A DNA stretch of 64,000 nt from contig JAULSR010000002.1 in the NCBI GenBank assembly GCA_030512295.1, forward strand, positions 124,001 to 188,000, written 5' to 3'. Positions within the stretch are counted from its first letter, which is position 1. Each line of letters starts with the position of its first letter. Below the pieces are notes generated by a model, which made no database searches, had not been told where the DNA came from, and saw only the letters and a program-made list of their open reading frames with translations. The position numbers and the translations under genes were made by a program. Shown in pieces: positions 11,492 to 22,974 of the stretch. The stretch comes from Bombardia bombarda (Eukaryota > Ascomycota > Sordariomycetes > Sordariales > Lasiosphaeriaceae).

Positions 11492-14248
11492 CTATGGTGA
11501 ACCTCTTACCGGATCCGCCGATTTGACAGGCGGTGTCAGAATCTGTGGCTGTGGAGAGGGCGATAAGGCTGCCGAAGGAGGAAAGACTCCTATAGGGTGG
11601 CTGGCTCCCGTGAGAGGCGCGGCAACGACGCTGTGGTTCCCATTGGTGCTGAAGGGACGCTGCGGTATGGTCGGGGACTGCTTGGTCGGGGATAGTCCGC
11701 CTCTAGAAGGCGGCAATGGGGATGACCGCTCGTCAGTCCTGCCCTCTGATCGAGAGTGTGACTGGACAGGGGTGAACTGTGGCAATATCATCGAGGCAGA
11801 TGGCGTGCTGCTGAAACTCCTGGCCGGCCCGCTAGCGCCATATTCTCTCGAGGTGGAGACGACGGCTGGAGATGTCTTTGTTGCTGAAGGAGGGGACGAG
11901 GAAGGTCGTGATTGCTTTGATGGAGACGGCTCACTTCCGTTTCCGGCACCCGCAGGAGGCGACAGCACGGGAAGGCCTATGTTGAAACTGTGCGCTTGTT
12001 TACTTGGGCCAGCAGATGCTCCGGCGTGGGCAAAATCGAGGGCGGGAATGGGCTGGCCAAATATGCTGTCGTAAGCTCTGGACTTGTGCGGTGACTGCCC
12101 TGGAGGAGACAGGTTTGGATGTGGAGAAGAGAACGGGTTGTTTTGCGGTCTTGGTGGCGAACTGTTGGGAGACGTATCTCGAGCTGGCAAGCCCGCATCT
12201 GAGCACTCCCCAGTTGGTTGCAGGACTTGGTCTGACCTCTTCTCCTGTACTAGTTCGGTTGGAGATCCCTCTCGCGGTTGAGGGCTACCTCGGGTCTCGC
12301 CAATCTCGGGACCGTTGGATCGTCGTGGCCCCGAAGAAGGGAGCTCGACTACTAGTTGCGATTTGCTCGACTGCGGTAGAGAGTCTTCATCGGCTTCCTT
12401 TTGTGGGGGTGGGGACGACGACGACCCAGGCCGGTTCACCTTGATCTTGATGATTCGAGGACGTGACTCCTTTTCCTCTTGCTCGCGCCGACGGCAAGGG
12501 TTGCAGACGAAGTGGAAATCATCCTGCTCGGCTTCTTCTTCGGCAACCCCCAGGCACTTACTGTGCTGCCAGACATTACACCTTTCGCAGGCGACGCTGT
12601 GTGTACCATCATCGACCTGGCCGTAGACGCCACAAACGCAATCGAACACCCAGTCGTCCTCTTCTTCCTCGATCTCCCTTAAAGCCTCCCTATTTTTCTC
12701 GATTTCGGCTTGTCGATGCCGCTCCGACATGCGCGCAGGTCCAGGGCCAACTGACTTGCTATCCTCAGAAAGCTGAGCCAGCTCCTCCTCGTGCTGCAGA
12801 CGCCTGGCTTCTCGCTCCTTTAGCCGACTTTCTCTCGACATGAGTCGGGCGTCTCTCTCTCGTTCCAGCTTGGCTTTCTGAGCTTCCTCCTTCCTTCTGG
12901 CTACCTTTTCCTCTTGTCTCTTGCGCTCCTCCTCTCGAGCCTGCTCGTCCATCTTTTGCTGCTCGGCCTTGCCAGCAATGCGACTGGATCTTTTGGCATG
13001 TGCCAACTTTTGCAGGTTGAGTTGTTCCTTCTCTCTCTGGAGCTGCTTCCGTTTCTTGGATTCTTCCTGTTTTTCAAGAATAGGAATAAGGTGTTCTTGG
13101 ATCTGGTCTCGCAACACTCGCTCGTTGCTGTCCCGTGACTTTTGGATCGAAGAAACGAACTCCCGTACTTCATCAAGCGTAACAGCCACGCATTCCCATT
13201 TCATACCTCCAAGACCATCATCTTCAGGTTCGGCTGGCGGTGGGTCGGCCGATGCCTCCTCACCGGCGTCCTCGGTATCACTAACGACTGCTGTAGACAC
13301 ACGCCGTCTTTTGTTGGACCGGTGGGTTGCTCTGGTCTTTTTGGAGTTCTTCTTGGGCTTGTGAGGAGGCGGCGGTGCCTCAGTTTGGCGATATATGCGG
13401 TTGTCATCAAGCACAAAGTAGGTGCGATCTTTGCTGTCCCAACCATAAGGTTCAATTCGCTGCAGAAAGGTCAGCACTGAGGTGTCTAGTAGCTGTGATG
13501 TATTTCGAATGCAAACGCACCCAGTTTGTTTGATCCAAATCTTTTTGTTCTTCTGTTTTTTCTCGAAGCCGGTCCGGGTTCATCATGATGAACTGCGTCA
13601 TCTGCTGGAGAACCCGAATCTATGGACACAACACGGGGTTAGCATCACAGCATATCCAAGCTTACGCGCACCGAGCAGATGATAATCCACCTTTGTAAAC
13701 ACATCAAAGTCTGCAAATTTGGCAGGCTCCTCGCCGATTCCGAAGGGGTTCTTGTCGGGTGCTTTGCTAATGTACTGTCTTCTCGTGTATTCGTCGAATG
13801 ACTCGTGGCTAAGGTAGACATGGTGAGTGAGCAGGGCATCGGGACACATGGGTCACAGACAGAGATGACATACGTCAAGCCACGATGGGATGATAGAAAC
13901 TTGAGCAGGCCGAGCCCAATTTCCTGCAAAAGCATGGAGTCTGGCTTGAGACATTCCAATTCCAGATCCTGATGCAACTAGCATGTAAGCAAATATAATT
14001 GGGTTTGTACTGAGGGGATCGGCTGGGGAGACGGCACCGACCTCCAAGTCATAACTGTCATCGAGCTTCAGAGGCTTCCCAAAGAGCAACATGAACTGCC
14101 ATAGATTGGCAAACTGCCACATGTTCCGGATGCGAGAGAGCAAAGACTCAGCCTCCTGCTTTGGAAGCTGCGCATTGGTGGCATTGGGGGTATTAGGGGT
14201 ATCGGTGTCGAGCTCATCCTGCAACGCCCGCTTGCGCGTGGCTGGCAT
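11492..14248 (-). CDS. PHD-finger chromatin protein with a DDT/WHIM-like N terminus
   Basis: Exons are 14248-14042, 13968-13874, 13808-13691, 13619-13521 and 13459-11492, giving about 828 residues. The N-terminal 200 residues resemble the helical DDT/WHIM region of chromatin remodelling subunits such as RSF1 and CECR2 (FDEYTRRQYISKAPDKNPFG, then RIEPYGWDSKDRTYFVLDDN). A long charged coiled coil follows (about 290-420). A canonical C4HC3 PHD finger starts at about residue 447 (CVCGVYG, ACERCNVWQHSKC, FVCNPC), the kind that reads histone H3 tails. The remaining 300 residues are Pro/Ser-rich and disordered. Introns 1 and 3 have unusual donors (GTCGGT, GTGGAT), chosen because only they keep the conserved frame. 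A GTAAGA donor-like site at 11509 close to the stop leaves open a short extra last exon. A chromatin role is inferred from domains; the exact complex is unknown. Confidence 0.82.
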
Positions 14249-16373
14249 CGTGGGCGCGTTTTGATGCGTGGCTCGGTGGCTCGGTTGCTCTCTTGGCTGT
14301 GCGACGGGATGCGATGCGATGCGGCAAACAATATGGCTGGGTGCTGCGCAGTTCAAAGCTGGTTACGAGTCGGAGAAAGCGAGTGCTAAGTAATGTCTCA
14401 TGGCAGTCAATCGCTAGAGAATCGTGCAAGATAAAGGTGGGAACCAAAGCAAGTCGAGGCCTTGGGACGGTGGCGGGTTGTTGGTGGGCTGTCGTTCAGG
14501 CGATCTAAAGGTTCGCGAAGCTTAAAGGTACAAGGGCCTCGAAGCGCGGCAGGCTATGCAGAAAGACGCGCCGCGAATATTACCCTGAAATTTTGTCGCC
14601 TAGGTACCTAAGCTGAGCTAGCGCGTGGGTGGGCTGCCGATTATGTCAGCATTCCTATCTTATCGGCTGTGCCAGGTACCTTACTGTTCACACGATGTAC
14701 CATGCTGGACCTGATGACGACTAATGGAGGTACCTTACCTTGTGGGATTCAGCGGGATGACGCTAATCAAACCTTTTAATCATTGGTTTCCATTGTTTAT
14801 CCAGGTTCTGCCAAGGTGATGCCTTACGAGCTGCCGATGATTTCATGTCCAAACTGTGTACTACGGGGTACAATACACAGAAATGGAGGTACCTTATGTA
14901 CGAATACTATTCGTACTTTGCATGTCAAGTCAGTCCTGCATGTGATTGAAGTAAGCATTTGGGAGCTGGGTTTTGCCTATGTTAGACTAGGCAAAATTCC
15001 GTACCCACGTCACGAGTTTTCAGAAACCGGAATAGTGTAATAATTGCTACCTACCTTAGGTACCTTAAGTAGGTACTCATGGTACTTATTCTTTTTGGCA
15101 ACTCGAGATTTTATAGTCCCCCCTACTAACTTAGTCTTTAACGACATACGATTCTTAGAACTCGCATTTTAACTGAGTTAGCGAGGTAAATAGTTATGCC
15201 GTGCTCTCGCCCAGTGTTATATAGAATGTAGTGTAACGAAGATTTAGTGTACTTACCTAGGTATCCGGACACCGGGAACTTACTCGAATTTCGGAACACG
15301 GGGTTCGGGTAGGGCCTGGAGACGTTGACGAGGTAGTTGTTTCAGATGAGTGGGTGGGGCTCTTTCCTCCCTGAGCCTACCCACGAATACACTGTAGCTT
15401 AAACACAGAAAGACTGTGTTTATGCTCACTGTGTGTTGGTGATATCAGTCGACAGTACTCATCGAAGTATCATTTTGCTCATATTCTTTTACTCCACCAA
15501 TTTGTCGTAGTTGCATGCCAAAGCTCGCAACGGAAAGCGGCTTGGCTGAAAAGGTGCGGATGATTCCATGTTGTGTTTCCCCTGAAATGACAGAACGTGC
15601 TTGCATTAGCGTCAGCTAGCATTATCTATTCTCATCAGGCCAGTTCGGGGAACCATAAGCCTCACACTGTGCAAAGGTTGAATCCAACCACTCCAAGCGC
15701 TCCTACCCAGCCTAGGTAGCTCAGAGACCAAGCTACCGCTCACGACCAGGAGTGGACCCCGTGAATATGCACTGTGCAAGCTCCATGCAACTGCAACGAC
15801 AGGGAGGCTGAGCTGAAAACTCTAGCAAGACGTGCCTGCCCCGTAAAGTGGTGGCCCCCCATGGCATTGGTATAACGTTATCTGGACTCCCGTGTTTGTG
15901 GCACAGCCCGTCGACTGCACTGGCCAGTCTAGCTTCGCACTCTCCCACTTGCGAAAAGACGTATTGTGGCCCTCCTCGCCTCGACCAATTCTCCAGCTGC
16001 AAACCTGACCACCACTCGCTTCTCCAGACCGTCCTTATCCTCTCCAAAGACACGCTACCGAGACTCGCCGTCGTCCATCGCGCAGCAACTAAGTGACGAA
16101 GCGACGAAGCGACGAAACGACGAAACGAGCCAAATTGGCGTCTATCCAACGGCGACAACAACATTTCGGCTGCCCGTTGCACTAAATCATCGTCGACACG
16201 TTCGAGCCGCGCGCTCGGTACAAGCGCTTCTTCCACACCCATATAATGCCATCCCCGAGGCCTTGTTAACATATGCTGCGAGTGCGCTAGCGCATTGCGC
16301 GCTGCCTTTCCTTTCTTGCTGTCTTGTGCAGTCCATCTGGCGACTACGAGTTCTGCAATAATAAACTGGCAAC
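14249..16373. other. Divergent promoter region between the PHD gene and CCH1
   Basis: About 2.1 kb separate two genes transcribed away from each other. Several copies of a GGTACCT/TACCTTAGGTA-type motif lie here (near 14602, 14676, 14730, 14886, 15050, 15250). The part next to CCH1 (about 16050-16370) is a plausible leader, with a short imperfect CGAAGCGACGAAACGA-like repeat near 16090-16130. I see no coding frame that I can support. Confidence 0.55.
15048..15085. repeat. Palindromic TACCTTAGGTA motif cluster
   Basis: The motif TACCTTAGGTA and its derivatives overlap here (CTACCTTAGGTACCTTAAGTAGGTA-like arrangement). Single and partial copies recur in other intergenic regions of the window, for example near 10998, 11471, 54945 and 60918, but not in the conserved exons I read. 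Confidence 0.6.
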
Positions 16374-19300
16374 ATGGGCGACAAAACACCGCCATCTCCC
16401 CGCCAAGCCGCAAATACTCCAGCTCTTCAGTCAATACCGCTCAGAGATCTTCAATGGTTCCCTGACGAGGGGGGCGAGACCCTCTTCGGGGCCTCGCACC
16501 AGCCGACCGGTAATCCCAATGGAGGGGGGACGAGGGTGACGAGGGATCTGTCCCCAATGGTCATGTCGGCAAATCTACCAGGACCCTCGACCTACTGGGA
16601 GCACCCATATCCGCTCTCCCACGACGACCATAGCACCAGCAGCTCGCCCATCGACCGCATGGCTCTTCAGTTCGCCCTGCCTCCCGACATTCGAGAGCCA
16701 ACACCCTCTACTGGCCCGCCCGAGTACATGTCATCCGCCAACGATCCGTATCCGCACCCCAGCCCATATTATGAAGAGCGCGCCGATACGGATTCCTTGG
16801 AGTCGGATCGTGTACCACTGAAGCCGGCCGCCCAGCCCATTGGCCGCTTGGAACCGCCAGAGGGGGAGGCAGCACCGCGAGACAGTTTCCAGACCGTGTC
16901 GGATCTCGGCGGCAGTCCTGCACGCTCACGAAACACGCAGATGCTTGGTTATGACTTGGAGCCGGGTTTTGCCTCAAATCGCCATCACAGCTTTGGGGAC
17001 ACTCTTTCCCCAGATGGCCGCCGGAGATCTCGGTCTCCGTCGACGAGTGGCGCCTTGTCTAGAGCAGGCTCTATCATGAGAGCCATGTCGCAACGTGTGG
17101 TCATGATCAGTGGAGAGGGCGACCTTGTCGAGCAACAGGCCCGACGTGACCGATCTCGCTCTCCCAGCGTAGATGTCCCTCGACGGGGTCATGTATCTGC
17201 GCCCATGCTGGTCGATACCTCATATTCATCGCAGGCTTTTCAGGTGCCGGTGGAGAAGAGATCTGACTCCGACTTGCCATATGCCGAAGAGCAGCCAGCC
17301 TTTATATCGCGGCCGCGCGCACCCTTACCAAATCCACTAAAGGGAAATTCTTTGGGCATTTTCACTCCCGAGAACCCTTTACGAAAATGGCTTTGCGACA
17401 TTCTAGTCAACCAGTGGACCGAGCCGCTCATTCTGGTTCTGATTGTTCTTCAGGCAATTCTCCTAGCCGTCGAATCCGCCCCCGACGTATTTATCGATGG
17501 TAATAATCGGCCGGAGCGCTGGGGAAGCACCCGGATCGACTGGGCTATCTTTGGGCTATTCGTTGTTTTTACTCTTGAGCTGATAGCCAGAATCATCGTG
17601 TCGGGCCTAGTCATCAATGCCCCGGAATACGCCCCGGCCAACAGCAAGCGCCGTGTCAGAGAAAGATTGGCCGAACAGTATAGGACAATATTTCAACCCC
17701 AACGTCAGAAATCCACACGGCAGCCGCGACATGAACCATTTGTGCCAACTACTTTTGCGAGATCGTTTACAATGATGCAAGGGCCCATAGGCCCTGGAAC
17801 CTTGGAGGAGCAACAGCGCCTCCACTTGGCTCGTCGGGCCTTTCTCCGGCATGGTTTCAATAGATTGGACTTTATTGCCGTTGTTTCCTTCTGGATATCG
17901 TTTGTCCTTGGAATTACAGGAGTGGAGAGCTCATATCATATTTACGTATTTCGAATGCTCAGTTGTCTGCGCATTATACGTCTGCTTGCTCTAACCAAGG
18001 GCAATCTTGTAAGAACCCCCTATATCCTTCACGAAGGCGTATATATGGCTAAACGCGCATGCAGATTATTCTCCGAAGTCTCAAGAAGGCCACACCACTT
18101 CTCGTTCGAGTGTCTTTTTTGATGGGTTTCTTCTGGCTTCTGTTCGCCATTATCGGCGTCCAGAGCTTCAAGTCCAGCCTGAGCCGCCAGTGCACCTGGC
18201 TTAATCCCGAAGATCCCACGAATTTCGCTGCTTCATACACTCCAAGCATGTCGTTCTGTGGAGGACACACGAATGCCACAACTAATTCCACCTCATCCTG
18301 GGTGTTTTCCAAAACGGGGAACCTGTCTGACGAGTTTCTCATCCCTAGCGGTCAGCGAGCCAAAGGCTACATCTGCCCGAGAGGATCGATTTGTCTGCAG
18401 CAAGACAACCCGTACAAGGGAACCGTCAACTTCGATGACATCGGGCACTCGCTTGAACTGGTGTTCGTGATCATGAGCGCCAACACCTTCACGGACCTAA
18501 TGTACTATACCGTCAGCTCCGACTTTCTCCCGTCAGCCCTCTTCTTCGGTGCTGGCATCATAATCATGATGCTGTGGATGACCAATTTGCTCATTGCTGT
18601 CATCACTTCCTCCTTCCAGGTCATCAGAGAAGAGTCCAAAGCCAGTGCTTTCACTTCCGCCGAGACAGGCCCCATGCCCTCTACCATAGATGAACACACA
18701 CGGCGACCATCGACGGTGTTGCGGATATACAAGAGAATCTCGTGGCTCTGGATCGTTATCATTGCTTATGGCCTTTTATGCCAATCTTTGCGAAAGGCAT
18801 CCATGGATCCAAAGCAAGAGCAGTTCATCAATACATCGGAATTGGTGGTCACGATTCTGATGGACATTGAAATCATCGTTCGTTTTATTGCCGAACCCCG
18901 ACGCTTTCACCACAAAAAGCGTAATCTATTCGATCTTGGGCTCGCTCTGATCACATCAATCATTCAAATACCACCCATTCGCAATTCTGGCCAAGCATAC
19001 AACTGGCTTACAGTCTTCCAAATTCTTCGGGTCTACCGACTGGTTCTCGCGATTCCAATGACGAAGAAGCTAATTTATCTTGTATTGGGAAACGTGACTG
19101 GTATCGGCAATTTGATGCTATTCGTTTTCTTAATCACCTTCCTAATGGCGATATTCGCCTCTCAGCTGTTCCGTGGGCAGATCCCGGCGGCGGACGACGA
19201 CCAGGAAGACATCAGAATACCGTTCAACACCATATATAATTCATTTCTTGGCATGTATCAGATCCTCTCGAGCGAGAACTGGACGGAAATTCTTTACAGT

Positions 19301-22300
19301 GTCACATCCGCCACGACGGGACAAAATACCGCATGGGTTGGTGCTGTGTTCTTGATAGGATGGTTTATTCTATCCTACTTCATTCTCATCAACATGTTCA
19401 TTGCCGTCATTCAGGAGAACTTTGATGTAGGAGAGGATATAAAACGTCTTGAACAAGTCAAGGCATTCCTTCAAAGGAAGGAGCTGGGGAGTTCTGCTAG
19501 CAACCTTGCATTGTCGAAAGTGTTCGCCTTCGGGAGATCCAAGAGACGCAAGGATCCTCTTGATAACGGCCCAGCAATGATGGAAATGTTGCTGAAGGAA
19601 GTTGTTGTGCGCGAGTTTCTTGACGACGCCATGGATCCTCTTCAAGAATCGCCCACGGATGGCCAATCAGCCCCAAATCAAGGAACAAATGGTGGACTCA
19701 ATCCCGGCATGCTCTCTACAGTGTGGGGTAAAGTCAAGGCTACGTTCAGCAGTCGTGATCCCAATCCGTTCTTCTCGAACGTCAGCTTCAATCATCTCAA
19801 CGACACGCTTGATCCCCGGCAGATGGCCAAGCAGGCCGTGAGCGCCACCGCTGCTCGTCGCAAGGCGCAACGCGAATATCTTCTGCGCCATCCGAATTAC
19901 AACAACGCTCTGTTTATTTTCAAACCCAAAAACCCGCTTCGACGTCTCTGTCAGCAGATTGTAGGACCAGGACGAGGCACTGAGAGGTTTGATGGTATTG
20001 ACCCCAACAAGTACGCCTGGTATACATTTTCTACCTTTATCTATGCTGCCATTGTCGCCATGGTAATACTGGCTTGCATCACGACGCCTCTCTTTCAAAA
20101 GGAGTATCTTGCGACCCACCGTCCACTTAACCCGGACAAGCCTTCCCTCACTTGGTTTGTCTGGGCTGACATGGCGTTTGCGGCCTTGTTCACACTTGAG
20201 GCTGTCATCAAAGTCATTGCAGATGGCTTCTTCTGGACGCCGAACGCCTACTTCAGAAGCACATGGGGCATTATCGATGTCATTGTGCTGATCACTCTTT
20301 GGATCAATGTCATTACGCTCCTGGCCGATGCAGGAGCGGTGTCACGAGCCGTGGGCGCCTTCAAAGCACTAAGGGCCCTGCGACTTCTCAATGTGAGCGA
20401 CAGTGCCAGAGAGACATTTCATTCACTCCTCATCATCGGCGGTTGGAAGATCCTCAGTGCTGCCTTTGTATCGATTTCGCTGTTGATTCCTTTTGCTCTC
20501 TATGGAGTGAACCTCTTCAACGGAAAGCTCGTCTCCTGCAATGACGTGACAGGGGCAGTCTCAAACCTGACCGACTGCTTCGGCGAATTCAACAGCACTC
20601 CTTTCAGCAATGATTGGCCGATGCTGGCTCCTAGAGCCGCTTCAAATCCTTATTTCAACTTCGACGACTTTGGATCCGCCCTTTTCATACTCTTCCAGAT
20701 TGTGAGCCAAGAAGGGTGGGTAGATGTATCTTTCGCTGTCCAGGCTATCGCTGGCAAGGGGCTTCAACCTCGAAACGGGCCGCCTTTCAGTGGCCAAGGA
20801 AACGCCTTATTCTTTATTGCGTTCAACCTCCTGGCAACCATCTTCGTGCTTACGCTGTTCATCTCTGTCTTCATGAGAAACTACACAGAGCAGACTGGAG
20901 TCGCCTTCTTGACAACCGATCAGAGATCGTGGCTCGAGCTGCGGAAGCTTCTTCGCCAAATTTCGCCGTCTAGGAGCTCGTACGACGAGACAAAGAACAA
21001 GTGGAAGATATGGTGTCACAAGCGGGCCATCGAAAAGCGCGGTAAGTGGTATGTAGCCATCACCAGTGTTCTGGTCTTTCACCTCATCCTACTTCTTGCC
21101 GAATTTTATTCGGAGCCTGAATGGTGGACGCGGACACGGGATGTCTTGTTCCTCATCTTCACCCTCATCTACATCAGCAACATCATTGTTCGGATCGTCG
21201 GCCTCGGGTGGAATCGTTTCCGAAAAAGCTCATGGGACATGTTTGCCCTGGTTGCGGTCACTGGTACCTTGGCCACGTCAATTCTTTTTCTTAGCAACAC
21301 GACGCAGATCACATACATCCAACTACATAAGTTCTTTTTGGTTGCTATCGTTCTTCTGCTCATTCCACGAAACGACGCCCTCGATCAGCTTTTCAAGACG
21401 GCCGCGGCCAGTCTTACAACAATCGGCAGCCTGATAGCGACATGGCTTGTATTCTTTTTGGTCTTTGCCATAGCCTTGACACAGACGTTCAGTCTAACGC
21501 GCTTTGGGGAGGAAGAGGATGCGAACATCAACTTCCGCACTGTACCCAACGCCCTGATTCTTCTGTTCAGGTTCAGCTGCGGGGAGGGTTGGAACCAAGT
21601 GATGGAAGACTTTGCCAAAATACGACCGCCATTCTGCGTTGAAGGGGATACGTTTTTCGAAAGCGACTGTGGCAGCACTGCATGGGCTAGGGTCCTTTTC
21701 GTCGCGTGGAACATCATCAGCATGTACCTGTTTGTCAATTTGTTCGTGTCGCTGATTTACGAGAGCTTTTCGTATGTGTATCAGCGGACCAATGGGCTGG
21801 CTGTGGTGGACCGAGATGAAATTCGGCGATTCAAGGAAGCCTGGCGCAGCGTGGACCCATCGGGTACCGGCTTCATCAGCAAAGAGGCATTTCCGCGTCT
21901 GCTTGGGGAGCTGTCAGGAGTGTTTGAGATGCGCATCTACGACACTGATGACTCTGTGCGTACGATTCTGGAGGATGTCCGCAGCAGCGGGGACACGGCA
22001 AGCATCAGACACACGTCCATCATTAGTAGCAGTCAGTTCCAGACGGGAATTGATCTGAAGAAGCTCAATCAGCGCCTGGCAAAGATTGATGTTGCCAAGG
22101 TGCGTGAGCGACGAAGAAGGTTCAATATCTTTTTTGAAGAGGTCATGGTCTCTGCCGATCCGGAGAGAGGCATTTCCTTCACAACAGTCTTGATGATACT
22201 GGCGCACTACAATATTATCAGCGACAGTAAAAGCTTACGGTATGTCTGTTTCAACTTGGCTTTTTTTTTTTTTTTTTGGTGGTGGAAGCCAGCTGACAGA

Positions 22301-22974
22301 TAAAATGCAGTCTGGAAGAGTTCCTACGTCGCCGAGCACGTCTGCAACGTGTCGAGGAAGAAGTGCGCCGGCGTGTTGTTCTGGGCTTCTTTGACATGCT
22401 TTATTATTCTAGGAGATTTAAGCGTCACATGGAGCTCAAGCGGTCGGCGCGCATGACAGATATTCCGCAACTGGGGGTGCCTGAGATCATGGTAGACCAC
22501 GAAGAGGACGGGTCCTCGGGCGGGTCTGTGGACGGCAAGGGCGGCGGGGCTGGCGATACTGAGCCGCTGAGCCCAGGCGGGGGCAACTTCCTCTCGGCCG
22601 AAGATGCACGCGCACACCACCGTAGCTGGTCAAGCGCCAGTGCTGACCTGTCGACATACGACATATCATATGGCCATCCGCTTGCGGGACCGCGGGCTTC
22701 AGGGCCTGCGTCGCCCAGCCAGCGCAATCATCCGGGGGCGTTTAGTTTTGAGCTACATGATGAGGATAGAGACGGACTTGTGGCTGGGGATGGTGAAGGT
22801 GGTGATGGCGGTGATGGCACAGCAAGGACGGAAAATGGACGACGTGGCAGCTCTGTTAGCCCGGCGCAGGTTAGGGAGATGCTGGATGACTCTGTCTGGA
22901 TGGCGAGCATTAGAAGGAGCGCGACACAGGCGAGGAGGCAAAGTAATTGGGGCGGTGGGCCTGGCGGGTTCTGA
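16374..22974 (+). CDS. CCH1: Voltage-gated high-affinity calcium channel, pore subunit Cch1
   Basis: Cch1 is the plasma-membrane Ca2+ channel of fungi that works with Mid1 in calcium uptake during stress, mating and polar growth. Exons are 16374-18008, 18065-22239 and 22311-22974, giving 2157 residues, a usual length. After a disordered N terminus of about 320 residues come four repeats of six membrane helices. The pore residues are Asn685 (MSANTFTD), Glu949 (SSENWTEI), Glu1428 (SQEGWVDV) and Glu1719 (CGEGWNQV), an N/E/E/E filter as in other fungal Cch1 rather than the animal E/E/E/E. S4 segments carry spaced Arg (for example FRMLSCLRIIRLL). An EF-hand-like loop begins at Asp1809 (DPSGTGFISKEAF). 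The C terminus is Gly/Ser-rich. Both introns are phase-checked: NL|IILRSL and the split Arg codon CG|T. Intron 2 contains a 17-T run. The start is the first ATG of the frame (AACATGG). Confidence 0.96.
22261..22277 (+). repeat. 17-base T run inside CCH1 intron 2
   Basis: A homopolymer of 17 T lies in the 71-base second intron of CCH1, upstream of the acceptor TGCAG. It is followed by a GGTGGTGG stretch and a CTGAC branch-point candidate. Confidence 0.85.

Noticed and set aside
15733..16434. 233-codon minus-strand frame between the PHD gene and CCH1
   Set aside because: No family resemblance; it overlaps the likely CCH1 leader and the CCH1 start on the opposite strand.
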